From: Cristatella mucedo
Lineage: Eukaryota > Bryozoa > Phylactolaemata > Cristatellidae
Assembly: GCA_009760855.2 (NCBI GenBank)
Contig: WPIO01000058.1
Span: 1,974,001-2,038,000, forward strand
DNA: 64,000 bases
Reading direction: 5' to 3'
Part shown: piece by piece, positions 48,001-58,815 of the stretch
Layout: each line of letters opens with the position of its first letter
How positions within the stretch are numbered: position 1 is the first letter of the stretch
Program-made: the position numbers and the translations under genes
Notes under the pieces: model-generated
Seen by the model: the letters and a program-made list of their open reading frames with translations, nothing else
The model's database searches: none
What the model was told of the DNA's origin: nothing

Positions 48001-51000
48001 CTCTTTCTCACCTTTACTAAGACTTAAGTTGACTTGGATAAGCTTCTAAAGACAACAATTAGCTGAATAATGTGCTCGAGTTGGCTATCGTGGTAAAAGA
48101 TCCCCTAAACATGTTATTCATGTTGTTTATCAAGCATGATATTACTCACCATTCAATCGTGTTTCCCTTTTGCAGCTAATGTAAAGCGCCTAGAAAGAGA
48201 TTGAGTTAATAATAATAATAATATACTTGATAAAGTGCCCTCGGAGAACTTAATCCCTTTCTAGGCGCTTTTTATTTGCTGCAAAGGGAAACGCGATTGA
48301 ATGGTGAGTAATATCACGCTTGATCAACAACATGAATAACATGGTTAGGGGTGACATGCACAGAGTTCTCTGAGGGCGTTTTATCAAGTGCATTATTATA
48401 AGATAGCATTGTTACGTCGGGGTTTGTTATTTCTCTTTTGCTGGCTAGTGGTTCGAGATTGCATTAGGAGTTCTGGCAGTACCGATCTAGATCTGCCTAT
48501 AATTGTGGAAAATAGAAATCTTGGGTAATGGAAATAGAAATCGATGCTCAAAGCAGTTGCATTCAGCTTTGTCCCACCCAGTCAGCGTTTGTATGTTCTT
48601 TAGTGCTGCGCTCATGCTCTTTTTGCCTTCATTTTAGCAAAATCTTGGAGCTGGAAGAGGACTACATCAAACAGATTTGCGCTGACATAATCGCTGTTAA
48701 GCCTGATCTCGTTATAACTGAAAAGGGTATTTCGGACCTTGCTCAGCACTATTTGGTCAAAGCAGGAATCAGCGCATTACGACGAGTTCGAAAGACCGAC
48801 AATAACCGTATCGCTCGAGCGTGCGGTGCTACTATCGTCAGCCGGACAGACGAGCTGAGGGAGGACGATATTGGCACCGAGTGCGGTCTATTTGAAATAC
48901 GAAAAATTGGAGATGAGTAAGTACACCGTTTTCCAGCCATGCCTTGCAACCCACTGGCATGAGTGCTCCACGTATAGCCTTTAATTCGTGTCTTTTTCGA
49001 AAAGGTACTTTTCCTTCTTGGTGGACTGCAAGAACCCCAAAGCGTGTACTATTTTGCTTCGGGGTGCTGGCAAGGATTTCCTAAATGAAGTGGAGCGTAA
49101 TCTTCAGGACGCCATGTGCGTAGCGAGAAACGTCATGCTCGATGCTCGGCTAGCTCCAGGAGGAGGTGCCTGTGAGATGGCCCTGGCGTGTGTAAGTGTC
49201 CTAGAAGGCAGCACAGCAGCAGCAATTTCACTGGGCACTCAGGCTGGTTGCTTCCAATCTCTGTTGTGCACTGTGCAACCAATGTGCTTGCTTTTTGTTT
49301 TCATAGTTGCTAGTCCTTTACTCTTGTTCGGCTAGGCTCTTAATGAAAAGTCCAAGTCGATCACTGGCGTGCAGCAAAAACCTTACCAAGCTGTTGCTCG
49401 AGCCTTGGAAGTCATCCCCCGGACTCTTGCCCAGAACTGTGGCTCCACTACTATACGGACAATCACGGCACTGAGGGTTTGTAAGAGTTGACGGCTTTGA
49501 AAATGTCAGAAGCTTAAAACAAATGTCGTTGGTGCTAGCTAACTTTGTCATACTTGCTGCATTGATCATTTTCAGGCGAAGCATGCCACACCAGGTAATA
49601 CAACCTGGGGTATCAACGGTGAAACCGGCCAAATTGTGGATATGCAACAGTATGGTATATGGGAGCCTTATTCGGTCAAGGCACAAGTATATAAAACTGC
49701 CATCGAGGTTCGTGCAGGAGCAAAAAACAGTCGTATTCTGTTGTTGTCAACCTTGTTGTCAAGCTGAACAGTAATGTGTTCCTGTGCAGATGCCACGTTT
49801 AAACGATGCTGCTGAATTATTATCTCATATATGACCGTTACATGCTTATAATTAGTTTGGCTGCCGTACTCTTGTCTGTACATGCTGATTTTGGCAGCAT
49901 TCTTCAGCTTATAGCAGGCTGGCTTGACAGTGAAATGGAAGCAGTGCTCATTCAATTTCATACCTAGCTGAAGTTCTTCACCGGTTTAACCTCTTCGGGT
50001 TCTATATAGATAATAAATTAGCTGTTCCGTTGCTTAAAGACTGATGGTGAAAGGAGCTTTTGCTTTACAGTGCTTAGAATGTGTAACTGACTTCTGCAAT
50101 TTTTTGCTAAACGACATCCATTCTCCTACTGCCGACTTTGGCACATCTTTTCCAGGTCTTTTGCTGACACTTCCATTGTACTCACTTCCTCGATTGCCTT
50201 GCTGACAGCTGTGCTTCTCATTTTGCCGCTTAGGCTTTGAGTGGGCTGTAGAAAACTCGTCTGTGTAACACCTTAGTCTTTGCAGCTTTACGGTCGTAGA
50301 TTCGAATCCTGTACTGGGCGATTCTTGATCGCCAGCAACAAGCAGTGGTGATAGTCGTTGAAGCTCGTCTCCACACTACAAATGAGGCTTTACAATCATC
50401 TAATTACTTGTTGACATCGTGAGGCTGATTCTCAAAGTACCAATGTTGAGGATGACGGGTTCCAGCTAGGCTTGCCCATAACTTGAACCTTGTCTTATCG
50501 TTGTTAAGGTTCAAGAATGATTAAAAAATTGATAAAGTATGTGCTCTCAGGCACATGTCGGACTACCTTCAATGTAAATGACTACCTTCAATGTATCTGT
50601 TGTGATGTCACTTGGTCGAAAAATATGTCATGCACCGTGGGCCTTTTGTCAAACCAAGCCTGAGTATGTGCGATGATATGAAACTAAAAACAGACTTACG
50701 TGGCACTGATGTAGTCATATAGTCAAGGTCATTTGAGAACATGATGCCAGGCAGAGGCCTTTGGAAGTGCTAATTAATCAGTTGTGAGGGTGAGACTTTT
50801 CAGTGCCTTGAATGATAGTAATTATCATAACAGGGTCATAAGCAGTGTCAGAGCCATGATGTCATTGAACGAATTTTGTAGCACCACATTGAGCCCCTGA
50901 GCACCCATTAAGTCAGTAGCCCTTTGACGACTTGTTGTGCAAGCATTTTGCAGGCTTGGCCATCCAAGGAACTCGATTCAGTTGCTGTGTGGTAGGCAGG

Positions 51001-51978
51001 ATGTGTGAAGGCTCTCTGTCGCTAGGGCAGAAGCACCGGTAGTGTGTGTGTGTTTGCCTAACGTTTAGCACTTCTCTCTGTCCTCAAAAGAAGTACGCGG
51101 TAGCATTCATCGCTATGGTGTCTTGCCGTGGTTTTATTGCAGGCAACACTTGGTGTCGTGTGGGGTTTTGCCTGGTGGGTGTTTTGTAATGGCTCTGACA
51201 ATTACATTAGCCGAGGAACATTCTAGCCATTCTGTCATGCAGTGCTCTTGTCCTCTCTCGGCCAAATGGGATCCCGGTGGTAAGTGTACTGAGTACGAAT
51301 TTACTGACATGACCCATTGGCCAGTGGAACGTTATCGAACACTAATTCTAACATTCAACCTACCACATTAAGCTCTAGAAATTCTTGGTATTTGTGGCCG
51401 CCAAACACCGGCCAAGAGCAGCTTGCTCGGCCAATTGTACGTTAATTCGTGAGATCGTAGCTACAGTGGGAGCTGATATCGATAGTAGCCTTTCGATTGG
51501 CTGCTTGTACTGCAACCTAGTTGTCAGGTGCATCTTTTGGCTGGCCGATTTTGCTTACCAGTCAAATCCACGCCGTCCACCCCACCCCCTCCACCCCACC
51601 CCCTCGAAGTGTCGTTGTTCTTAGCAGTTGCTTCCAGCCTGTACAATGCTTAATGCCAGGGTGTCAGAATGCTTAACAGCATATGTTCATTCATATGTTC
51701 GCCTCCAACTTGTGGAATAGCTATTCGTTGTTTTGCCCAAACTGCGGTTTTAGTTGGGTGCTGAATCTCGAGAATCCGTGGAAACTTTAGTTTCTGTTTT
51801 CTTTACCTGTAATAGTGGTCCTTAGGTCGTTGACATTTGGCTATTTTTGTAGACGGCGATACTTCTACTCCGTATTGACGATATCGTGTCAGGTACGAAA
51901 AAGCAAGCTGGAGGAGATACCGATTCGGGAAAAGCAAACGAGTCTGCGCCTGCTGAGGGACCGATGGAGGCCGACTAG
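42076..51978 (+). CDS. CCT3: T-complex protein 1 subunit gamma (CCT3), cytosolic chaperonin
   Basis: Gamma subunit of the TRiC/CCT double-ring chaperonin, which folds actin, tubulin and other proteins in the cytosol using ATP. Twelve exons join in phase: 42076-42109, 42193-42254, 42898-42948, 44078-44237, 44320-44440, 47035-47221, 47376-47560, 48638-48916, 49005-49191, 49336-49476, 49576-49707 and 51853-51978. The product has 554 residues (human 545), so it is complete. Group II chaperonin signatures: NQNTKRE near the N-terminus, TCLGPK (40-45), MTNDGNAIL (60-68), GDGTTS (93-98), [10 protein letters not shown] and [15 protein letters not shown] in the apical domain, [23 protein letters not shown] (GGG at 412-414) and WGINGETG near the C-terminus. 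The last exon gives [14 protein letters not shown] and an acidic tail. The start context is GCAGCCATGT. Intron 5 (2.6 kb) and intron 11 (2.1 kb) hold transposons. Confidence 0.98.
43527..43600 (+). pseudogene. tRNA-like relic (Thr-AGT-like anticodon arm)
   Basis: CTCCTTAGCTCAG...GGTGGAGCATTAGACTAGTAATC resembles the first half of a tRNA, with anticodon AGT. The D arm holds an extra CTCA and the T arm lacks GGTTCGA. I read it as a decayed tRNA or SINE head in CCT3 intron 3, not a working gene. Confidence 0.35.
44747..45031. mobile_element. Short hAT-type element (non-autonomous)
   Basis: The left end CAGTGCACGAGCCAGGAT and right end (reverse complement CAAAGGCGAAGCCAGGGG) form imperfect terminal inverted repeats. 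Flanks CTTCTAAG (44739-44746) and CCTCTAAG (45032-45039) match at 7 of 8 bases, the hAT target length. At 285 bases with no ORF it is MITE-like. It is in CCT3 intron 5. Confidence 0.55.
45041..45227. mobile_element. SPIN/URR1-like hAT MITE with perfect 8-bp target duplication
   Basis: A 187-base element bounded by CTCTAAGG on both sides (45033-45040 and 45228-45235). The ends CAATGATTCTCAACC and, reversed, CAGAGGTTCTCAATC are hAT-Charlie-type termini. Internal blocks TTCCTAATGCTG, CATGTTGTGGCGACC, CCAACCATAAAATTATT, GATGGTCTTAGACGACCCC and TTGCGACCCACAGATTGAG agree in order with SPIN and rodent URR1 elements as I remember them. It has no ORF and a poly-C expansion. It lies in CCT3 intron 5. 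Confidence 0.8.
45640..46300 (-). mobile_element. LINE family C reverse-transcriptase pseudogene, strongly decayed
   Basis: Minus-strand blocks: [18 protein letters not shown] and [17 protein letters not shown] at 45790-45915, a distorted HYAD-box region near 46020, and RYFRSYLS-like sequence near 46180. No 3' UTR is present. It lies in CCT3 intron 5. Confidence 0.75.
48101..48405 (+). mobile_element. LINE family C tail split by a second, inverted LINE C tail
   Basis: The plus copy runs 48101-48207 to GATTGAGTT and resumes at 48363 with GAGTTCTCTGAGGGCG to (ATT)n. Between them, 48208-48362 is a minus-strand family C tail with its own (ATT)n end and hairpin. GAGTT (48203-48207 and 48363-48367) is duplicated, marking the later insertion. 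It lies in CCT3 intron 7. Confidence 0.85.
49950..50290 (+). mobile_element. LINE family D, decayed 3' fragment
   Basis: Matches family D in order: TCATACCTAGCTGAA, a GATGGTGAAAGGAGCTTTTG block, CTACTGCCGACTTTGGC, and TTTGAGTGGGCTGTAGAAAAC near the end. Many frameshifts. CCT3 intron 11. Confidence 0.65.
50285..50400 (+). mobile_element. Family A SINE, partial
   Basis: TACGGTCGTAGATTCGAATCC (B box), CAGCAACAAGCAGTGGTGATAG and a shortened 3' end AATGAGGCTTTACAATCATC. The A-box part is missing or fused to the preceding LINE D fragment. Confidence 0.65.
50401..51852. other. CCT3 intron 11, remaining part
   Basis: Parts of 50405-50990 look like a very old LINE C relic on the minus strand, but I cannot align it with confidence. 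No gene is recognised. It ends with the acceptor TTTTTGTAG of the last CCT3 exon. Confidence 0.35.
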
Positions 51979-52072
51979 TGTAGTCACTTCACGTAATAAG
52001 GAATTAATTCGCTGTTATACCTGCTAAGTGTTAGGGTGACAGCTATTGTATGTGGTTGATGTTCCGCATGGA

Positions 52073-52078
52073 ATTAAA
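52073..52078 (+). promoter_or_regulatory. Polyadenylation signal ATTAAA for CCT3
   Basis: ATTAAA lies 95 bases after the CCT3 stop codon. It is the common variant signal and is placed plausibly for a short 3' UTR; cleavage downstream near 52095 would fit. Confidence 0.5.
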
Positions 52079-52129
52079 GTACTGAAGTGTAAAGTTGTTT
52101 TACTAATTGCCCCTCAAGTTGTATGAGCA

Positions 52130-52352
52130 AGCTTACCTTCGCTGCTATTTCCATGCTACTCACTACATCAGCTGTCCTGACTCAGTCAGCTATGCTTTTC
52201 ACTTTCTCTCTCTTGTGTGAGATGAAGTCTGTTGGCTACCGAATGACTACTGAGTAAGCTGCTTAGGCTTATTTGAGCGTGTTATACAAAACTTCTTCGT
52301 AACACCCACATAATCTTTTGTGGATTTAGCGATGAAGATACAGTACATTACA
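52130..52352 (+). mobile_element. LINE family D 3' fragment
   Basis: CTACTCACTACATCAGCTG, TTCACTTTCTCTCTCTTGTG, GAGATGAAGTCTGTTGGCTA and the ending GATGAAGATACAGTACATTACAT match the family D tail. Only the 3' end is kept, just downstream of CCT3. Confidence 0.8.
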
Positions 52353-53320
52353 TCAAGGTGACTTAGTTATGTGGCTATTATTGTTTGCATTTTGATACTC
52401 GTTCCTTTGTTGGCTCGTAGGTAACGGGACCATTGCATACTGCACAAGTTTATTTCCTCGAACACATGTGATGCCTGATTGTCACATTCAAAGCCAGGCA
52501 CCTACCAAATCGGCCCTCTAGTATGTGCTGTGCATCACAGGTTTACGATAAATAAAACAGCCTACTCGTAGGCGAAGACGCGAGCGGAGGCTCGACGCTC
52601 CGGCGGCCATTCGTGGCCCCGTCGGAAAAGAAACGCCTGCCCCTTCCGCATGAGCGAAAAGGAGTGTGCGATGCCGGAGGGCATGCGGCTTCACTGTCGG
52701 CGACGAAATTTACTAAATTCTGATGCCCGATGGATCCATTCTGATCGTGCGCCTGTTAATGGGTCGCAAGCTAGCCCAACCGGGAACGACCAGTGGCCGA
52801 GCGCTAAAGTCCGAAGACCACTCGTTACAACGGTTGGCAACTGTTGGAGCGAGCCGTCGGGTCGAACCGTGCCGGGCTGATTTGTGAAGTTAGTCTTTAT
52901 AAGTTGGCTTCCTTAAGCTGAGAGACAACCCAAGCAGGAATCTGACATGGAATTACATTAATTGCATTTTTAGCGTCCGTCCGTGTTCGGCGATACCCTG
53001 TGCAGGCGGACTGCGAAGCTTAGCCTGAAAGGCGTACCTCACTAACCTCTCCGTTGTTCCAACTTCTTCGAAAAGGAATGTTAGTCTTTTCTGCTTAGCC
53101 GACTCAGCTTCCGCCAGCCGAAGAAGCGCCGACGTGGTAGACTCGTCCACCCCACCAGCCCTACTTAAGGAAAGTCTGTACGTGTGCACCGATCGAGTGC
53201 CCTCTGAAGCCACTTTAAGTAGAGACTGGTCCCCCACTCGTCTAGCCTGACGCTGCGCCCCGAGGGCGACCCGCCCGGCAGGCTTAGGCAACCCCGCCTA
53301 AGCGTATTCGCATCGCGCCT
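52353..53320. other. Intergenic, GC-rich, no recognised gene
   Basis: An AATAAA occurs near 52551. Frames 52650-52880 (plus) and 52953-53291 (minus) show no known motif. Confidence 0.35.
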
Positions 53321-53622
<302 letters not shown>

Positions 53623-54164
53623 GGAGGATAGAACGGAAGCGACGCAACGAAGGCGCGTTGCCCAGAACGGCTACGTAGCCTTCTAACGAAGTTCGAGTAA
53701 CAAATGTGCACTCCGACGGGAAGAGCTTGAGGTTCGAGCACCCCTGGCAATCAGCTCGGCAGGCCTCAGCTAGATCTGTTCAAAAAGAGTAAATCCTCAG
53801 CAACTCGACGACTATCAGCCGTCTCGTTAAAGAAAAACGACAACCCTTCTGGATACAGACCCATAATATTCGCGTCAAATGTACTCCGCAGCGCTAGCAT
53901 TCTTTTACGGCTTATATGAGAGCGAAGAATCGCAGGGTCTCAGCGGAGAAACGCCAAGAGTCATTTCGCGAAGACAAGCCGCCCGAAGTATCTAGAATCA
54001 CTTGCTATGATTCGTAGCCTCTGTTTGGAAGCCTGGTAGCCGCACGGATAGGCCTATGTAGGGCAAGCGGGGGAAAGTTTCGACAAAGGAAGGCGCTTGA
54101 AGAGCTGCGCTTTAGGTTATGGCACTCTAGCCCCGCCCCTTCAGCTAGCCCTTCGAGAGAGGCT

Positions 54165-54400
54165 TTAGTAATAATGATGATAACAGTAATGATAATAATA
54201 TATTTGTATAGCGCCCTCAGAGAACTGAACATTTTTCTAAGCACTTTGCAGATGCTGTATAGAAAGAATTACCAAATGATTGGTGGTAACATCCGCAAGC
54301 AGCAGGCGCAATGTAAGTAGGTACATGCACACGAAGAACGAATCGCCGAGACCACCAGATGCTGTAGTAAGCAGGTGCGTTTTAATCTTTTTTTTAGCTC
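54165..54400 (-). mobile_element. LINE family C 3' end, diverged
   Basis: The minus strand has an (ATT)n-like tail, the hairpin region (GCGCC seen as GGCGC at 54220; AGAACTGAACATTTTTC), and coding-end remains near 54340 (GGTCTCGGCGATTCG-like, as in the complete copy). Confidence 0.7.
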
Positions 54401-54644
54401 CCTTCCCAGCCTCTTTCCCTACGCCCTCGTAGGCAAGCAGTCTGAACGTGACCTTTTGGTAATTTCAGTTGATAAAAGATGTTGCACTTGTGATTGTGAG
54501 GATCGAGCGAGCTGGCAAGATGGCTTCACGATATTCTCAGGGGTACGTCCTACTATTTTCGCATTGCACAGAACGGAAAGGCGCGGCTTCGTCCTCGCCC
54601 CCGTTTCTGAGAAGGTCGGCGATAGCTGGAGTTCTACTAAACCA

Positions 54645-54805
54645 ATGCTGGCTGATTCGGCAGTCTCATTTATCCAGTAGTATAGAGCCTTAACGGCTAC
54701 CACCATCGCTCGCGATGGGAAATAATACTGTAGATTGCCCGCTGCAGATCCCGCAACCTGTGTGTTGTTGAGCGAACGCCTTACCCATGGGCTAAGATCC
54801 AGTGG
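54645..54805 (-). mobile_element. Family A SINE, diverged
   Basis: Minus-strand order: GGTAAGGCGTTCGC head, CAGGTTGCGGGATC in place of the B box, TCGCGAGCGATGGTGGTAGC and GCCGAATCAGCCAGC at the 3' end. Confidence 0.6.
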
Positions 54806-56234
54806 CAGAGGTGCGACGGCTTTTAGATGGTCGAGGATAAATTTTGATTCGCCGATTCACCGACACACGTGATGACATGCAATCGCCGTAGCTAGCTGAG
54901 TAAAACAAAGCTTTTGCAGCGCCGAAGCGATTTACAGCCAGACCGCCGCCAAAGCGGCTGCTCAAAACGCGCCAGCTGCCATCCCCGTTGCAGGAAGAGT
55001 CACGCGAAGACGACGGCTGACTACCGTATCTGACTTCAGTAGGAGTTTATTCACACGGACGACGCAGCGGGCCAGTTCGCGACCGCTCTGCCCGGCGTCC
55101 TGGCCGCAACTTCCCGCGGCTTCTGCAGGCCCTGACTTGAACTTCATTGAATCATCCCCGGAATAAATCGAAATTGGCCATAAACAGGCAGCAGCGCCAC
55201 AAACTCCGCTGGGCCATAAAAGTGGCCGTAGCGTGAATAACAAGGCAAGAAACGCAATCGTCCAATGAACTGCGAATACCATAAATCAGCCACCGGGGAA
55301 TGCTGCTCGGAAACCACGCTGGCTCCTCCGTGGGGGCCAATAGCTGAGATTTTTTACACTGTCAGTTTCACGTCCGGTCCAGCAGCCGAGTGTAGTTATG
55401 ATCGGAGTCTCTCGCACGACCCAATTCGAAACTAATCACCATCATTATTATACAACCTGCACTAATGCCAGCTAATTACAGTTTTAGCGGGGCTTCACCA
55501 AGGAAGGGGATGGCAGCCCACTCACAAACGGCAAATGAGATAATTAGCTGGACTCGATATCAAGTATAGCTGTACGAAGATCCAGATCTAAGAAATACTT
55601 GCCGTGAGCTATTTTTTCCGGGTATCTAAGAACTGAACCCTCTGCTCTTAAAATGACAATAGAGGGCCTAAACAGCCTAATAAAGCTTAGAAAAAGCAAC
55701 CACTAAGCAGTAAACCCCCAAACGGTCGGACGTGAGTGGGGCGAGGCTGCAATCCGCCTATCGCTCTTGAGTCGTACTCCACGATAAAGCACAGAGCTAG
55801 ACTCAGGACAACACGATTTTACGTCCGCTCGTAACCACATCGCAGCTAAATTAAATTTCTGTATCGGAATGCTAAAAATGCATACAAGGCACAGCTAAGC
55901 TCTCAGTGAAGAGTACACAACTGCTACTGAGTCCAGACTTTGCCAGAGGGGCGTGATTAGACCGCTAAGGAATTCTAGATATGCGATTACACAGTACTCC
56001 TGGCGAGTGGTCTGGTTATAAATGGTAGTGGATGACACAGTATTGCTGCATTCTAGCAGTCCCACATGTCTCGATAGTGAGCTATGGAGGTAGGTTTCGC
56101 TCTCGTGATTTCCTAGCAGGAGGAGATTCGTACAGAAACGCAGAGTCGCCCATGGGTGCGCGAACCGTGTCCTACGGTAGAACAGTCTAGGTTCAACAGC
56201 GGATGTTAGCGTACACGTCTATTATGCACGCATC
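54806..56234. other. Intergenic region without recognised feature
   Basis: Several short frames (for example 54962-55282, minus) with no known motif. No gene is claimed. Confidence 0.35.
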
Positions 56235-56515
56235 GAGCTTTCTTACGCAACGACAACTACTCTCCTACTGCCGAATATGCCTCATCCTTTTCAGCGGTCC
56301 TGAGCTGCTACTTCCATGCTACTCAATACCTCAACTGCTCTCCTGACTCTGCTATGCTTCCCACTTTCTCTTTGTTGTGTGAGATGATGTCTGTTGGCTA
56401 CCGAATGCATACCGAAAGCCGCTTAGGCTGTGAGTGCGCTATAAAAAACTCTCCTGCGTAATACCCACATGGTCTTTATGACTCTGTGGAGTTACAGACG
56501 GAGATACATTACTTT
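56235..56515 (+). mobile_element. LINE family D 3' fragment upstream of GDPD1
   Basis: TTTCTTACGCAACGACAAC, CTCCTACTGCCGAATATG, TTGTGTGAGATGATGTCTG, AGGCTGTGAGTGCGC and the end GACGGAGATACATTAC match family D. It ends 137 bases before the GDPD1 start, so the near promoter of that gene is partly LINE-derived. Confidence 0.85.
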
Positions 56516-56651
56516 AGTCTGCGCGCAATCCGAGCAACGCTTGGTTCCTCCTTTACAGGGACTGTTGTACCGGAACCGGATAAACGTCATTTCTAGGGGC
56601 GGTCGCTTCGGGCTGCCTACGGTAGTACTCGCACGTCCTGCCTCGTTCCAG

Positions 56652-57605
56652 ATGATGGTGGTGCTCGTACCCGCGCTGCTTGTGGTCTTCGGTTCATACT
56701 GGGTCGTTTCTACGCTTCTTCTTCGCTATCCACTCCTTATACACAAGAAAAAGACTACCAAATTCAGATGCGTCCACATAAGCCACCGCGGAGGAGCTGG
56801 CGAGAATCTGGAGAACACCGACTCAGCTTTCGCTTTGGCTCATCAAGTAGGTACTGACATGCTGGAAATCGATGTCCACATTACGCGAGACGGTCGGGTC
56901 GTCATTACCCACGACGACGATCTCTCGCGCTTGTGTGGTCAGAAGGTGCGAGTGAAAGACCTTGACTACGCAAACCTGCCCAAGCTTCGGAGTCCCCTCC
57001 CAGTAGACTTCGACTCGTCGCGCTGCGCCGAAGGCACCGACAGGGACATCATGCTGCTCGAGGACTTATTTCGGAAGTACCCCGACTTACCGATAAACAT
57101 TGATGTCAAGATGAACGACGACCGCCTCATTGACGGAGTGCACGAGCTGATCCAACGTTATCAGCGCGAGGACATCACCGTGTGGGGTAATAAGAGCGAC
57201 GCTGTCATCGATAAGCTGTACTCTCTGAACCCTCGCATACCTGTACTCGTATCCATGCGACGCGCCCTGCTGTTGGCCGCTGCGTACTGGGTGGGACTTC
57301 TGCCCTTTCTGCCGATTCGCGAGACCTGCTACGAAATGGTCATGCCCACGATCCTTCTCAGAAGCAGGCTGACGCATGGAAAGTATCGATGGCTGTATGT
57401 CTTGGTACTTCATTTATTCGAACAGTTATTCTTGCACAAGGACTTGGTAAGGCATCTTTCAGCAAGAGGGATCCACACCTATTTATGGGTGGTTAACACT
57501 GAGGATGGGTTCCAGAGAGCTTTCGACATTGGGGCAACTGGAGTGATGACGGACTATCCCACCATGCTGAGGCATTGGCTGAATGCGAGGAAAGCAGTTT
57601 CGTAG
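56652..57605 (+). CDS. GDPD1: Glycerophosphodiester phosphodiesterase domain protein 1-like (lysophospholipase D)
   Basis: Membrane enzyme of the GDPD family. Vertebrate GDPD1/GDE4 cleaves lysophospholipids to lysophosphatidic acid at intracellular membranes. The chosen start MMVVLVPALL gives 317 residues, near the 314 of human GDPD1, with the same spacing to the catalytic motif; the open frame extends upstream to 56469 but only into LINE-derived DNA. An N-terminal membrane segment covers residues 3-24. The catalytic core includes HISHRGGAGENLENT (His45, Arg46), metal ligands in MLEIDVHIT (Glu72, Asp74) and the second catalytic His87 in ITHDD. PINIDVK follows at about 147-153, a second hydrophobic stretch LLPFLPIRE at about 205-224, and YLWVVNTEDG then ATGVMTDYPT near the C-terminus. 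All key residues are present. The gene has no introns here, unlike its vertebrate relatives. GDPD3 is the alternative paralogue. Confidence 0.95.
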   Translation: MMVVLVPALLVVFGSYWVVSTLLLRYPLLIHKKKTTKFRCVHISHRGGAGENLENTDSAFALAHQVGTDMLEIDVHITRDGRVVITHDDDLSRLCGQKVRVKDLDYANLPKLRSPLPVDFDSSRCAEGTDRDIMLLEDLFRKYPDLPINIDVKMNDDRLIDGVHELIQRYQREDITVWGNKSDAVIDKLYSLNPRIPVLVSMRRALLLAAAYWVGLLPFLPIRETCYEMVMPTILLRSRLTHGKYRWLYVLVLHLFEQLFLHKDLVRHLSARGIHTYLWVVNTEDGFQRAFDIGATGVMTDYPTMLRHWLNARKAVS

Positions 57606-58554
57606 CTCGTCGTGCGGCTGCATACCGCTTAGGCTGCGTGCAAAGCGATGAGTTTTCGTTCAAACCTGTAAGTTGCCCATGTCAGCCTGGCTGCCCTACT
57701 GGAGTATTCGCCTGCATCTGTATACTGTGGCCAGGCACTCTGAATCTCTCGCACCATAACATCCTCTGCAGCATCCGAGCAGAGGGTGAAGGCTGTCGAG
57801 GCATCGTGGAGAGCCTTGTTCTTGTGCTTCCTGGCTTTAGCTGCATGCCTTGCATGTTTTGATGGCCTATCTGCCAGCTGCCAAGCTAATCGATGACCCT
57901 TTGGTCATGTTCCTTAAGTGTGTAATGTCGACGTGGTGTCATTAGTGTCGGTGAGAAATTGAATCATGTAGTTCCTCAGAGAAATCCTTTTCATTTTAGT
58001 TGGCCTAGTAACTCGTTTGATGCATGTTAAAGGACATTGGTCTTCACGAGGCTGTGTTGCTCCCTCCAATGCATGTGCAGTGCAGCGCTGCTCTGGAGTG
58101 TTGACATCGGTGCTGTTGACCACCCTGCTACTATGCCTGCTAGCTTAGTCAAAGAAAGCTGACCTTGGCCTAGGGCAGTGAGAGCTCTGTGAGGGGGCTG
58201 CCCATCGTGCTAGAAGGGCTATTGGCTGTTATGATTGACTGCTGCTGGCAGCTGGTTCCAAAAATGAGGAGAGGAGAACGGTGACCCTTATAGCTCTCGG
58301 GTGACATTGTTGTCATGCCCGAGGAGCAGCCTGTCTTGTTTTGCTGGGTGTGTTACCAACTGTGATTGGTGTTTTCAACGGGCTGTATTGGCTTCGGAGC
58401 TTGAGTCCTTTGGCACAAGTACAGTCTAGTCTAGATAACGGTTGCTGGTCCCTAGTGACGAGTGACTGATGCCACGCGTTTAGCCAGTGCCACGAAGCTC
58501 AACCAGTCTTAGAAGCCGCATCGAAACTTGCTGATGTACCGATGATGCGAAGTC
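57606..58554. other. Downstream of GDPD1, no recognised gene
   Basis: No clear AATAAA was found close to the GDPD1 stop. The short frame 57575-57862 has no known motif. Confidence 0.35.
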
Positions 58555-58815
58555 ATTGCAGGTAGTGACCGAAGCCAGAAGCCAATGCCACACTTTCGGT
58601 ACATACGAACTAAAGGCCCGATCGCGAAAAGATTTCAGTTTAGTACAAGGGATGGCGAGACGATTGGAAGTCGAGAAGCTGATGATGCCAGTCTATGAGC
58701 AGAGGAGGAAGGAGGTTGGATAGATAGGCTGGTGCCTAAAGCGACCCGTTAGCTAGAGAGAGGATCGCAAAGTCGATTTGATGTTTGATAGGGAGCCAGT
58801 GAAGCTCAGAATGAA
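58555..58815 (-). mobile_element. LINE reverse-transcriptase relic related to family C
   Basis: The minus strand encodes SELHWLPIKHQIDFAIL, then APAYLSNLLP and, further on, a CTESVALASGF region that corresponds to AWNSL. The order and spacing match family C, but the sequence is diverged enough to be another subfamily. Confidence 0.75.
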
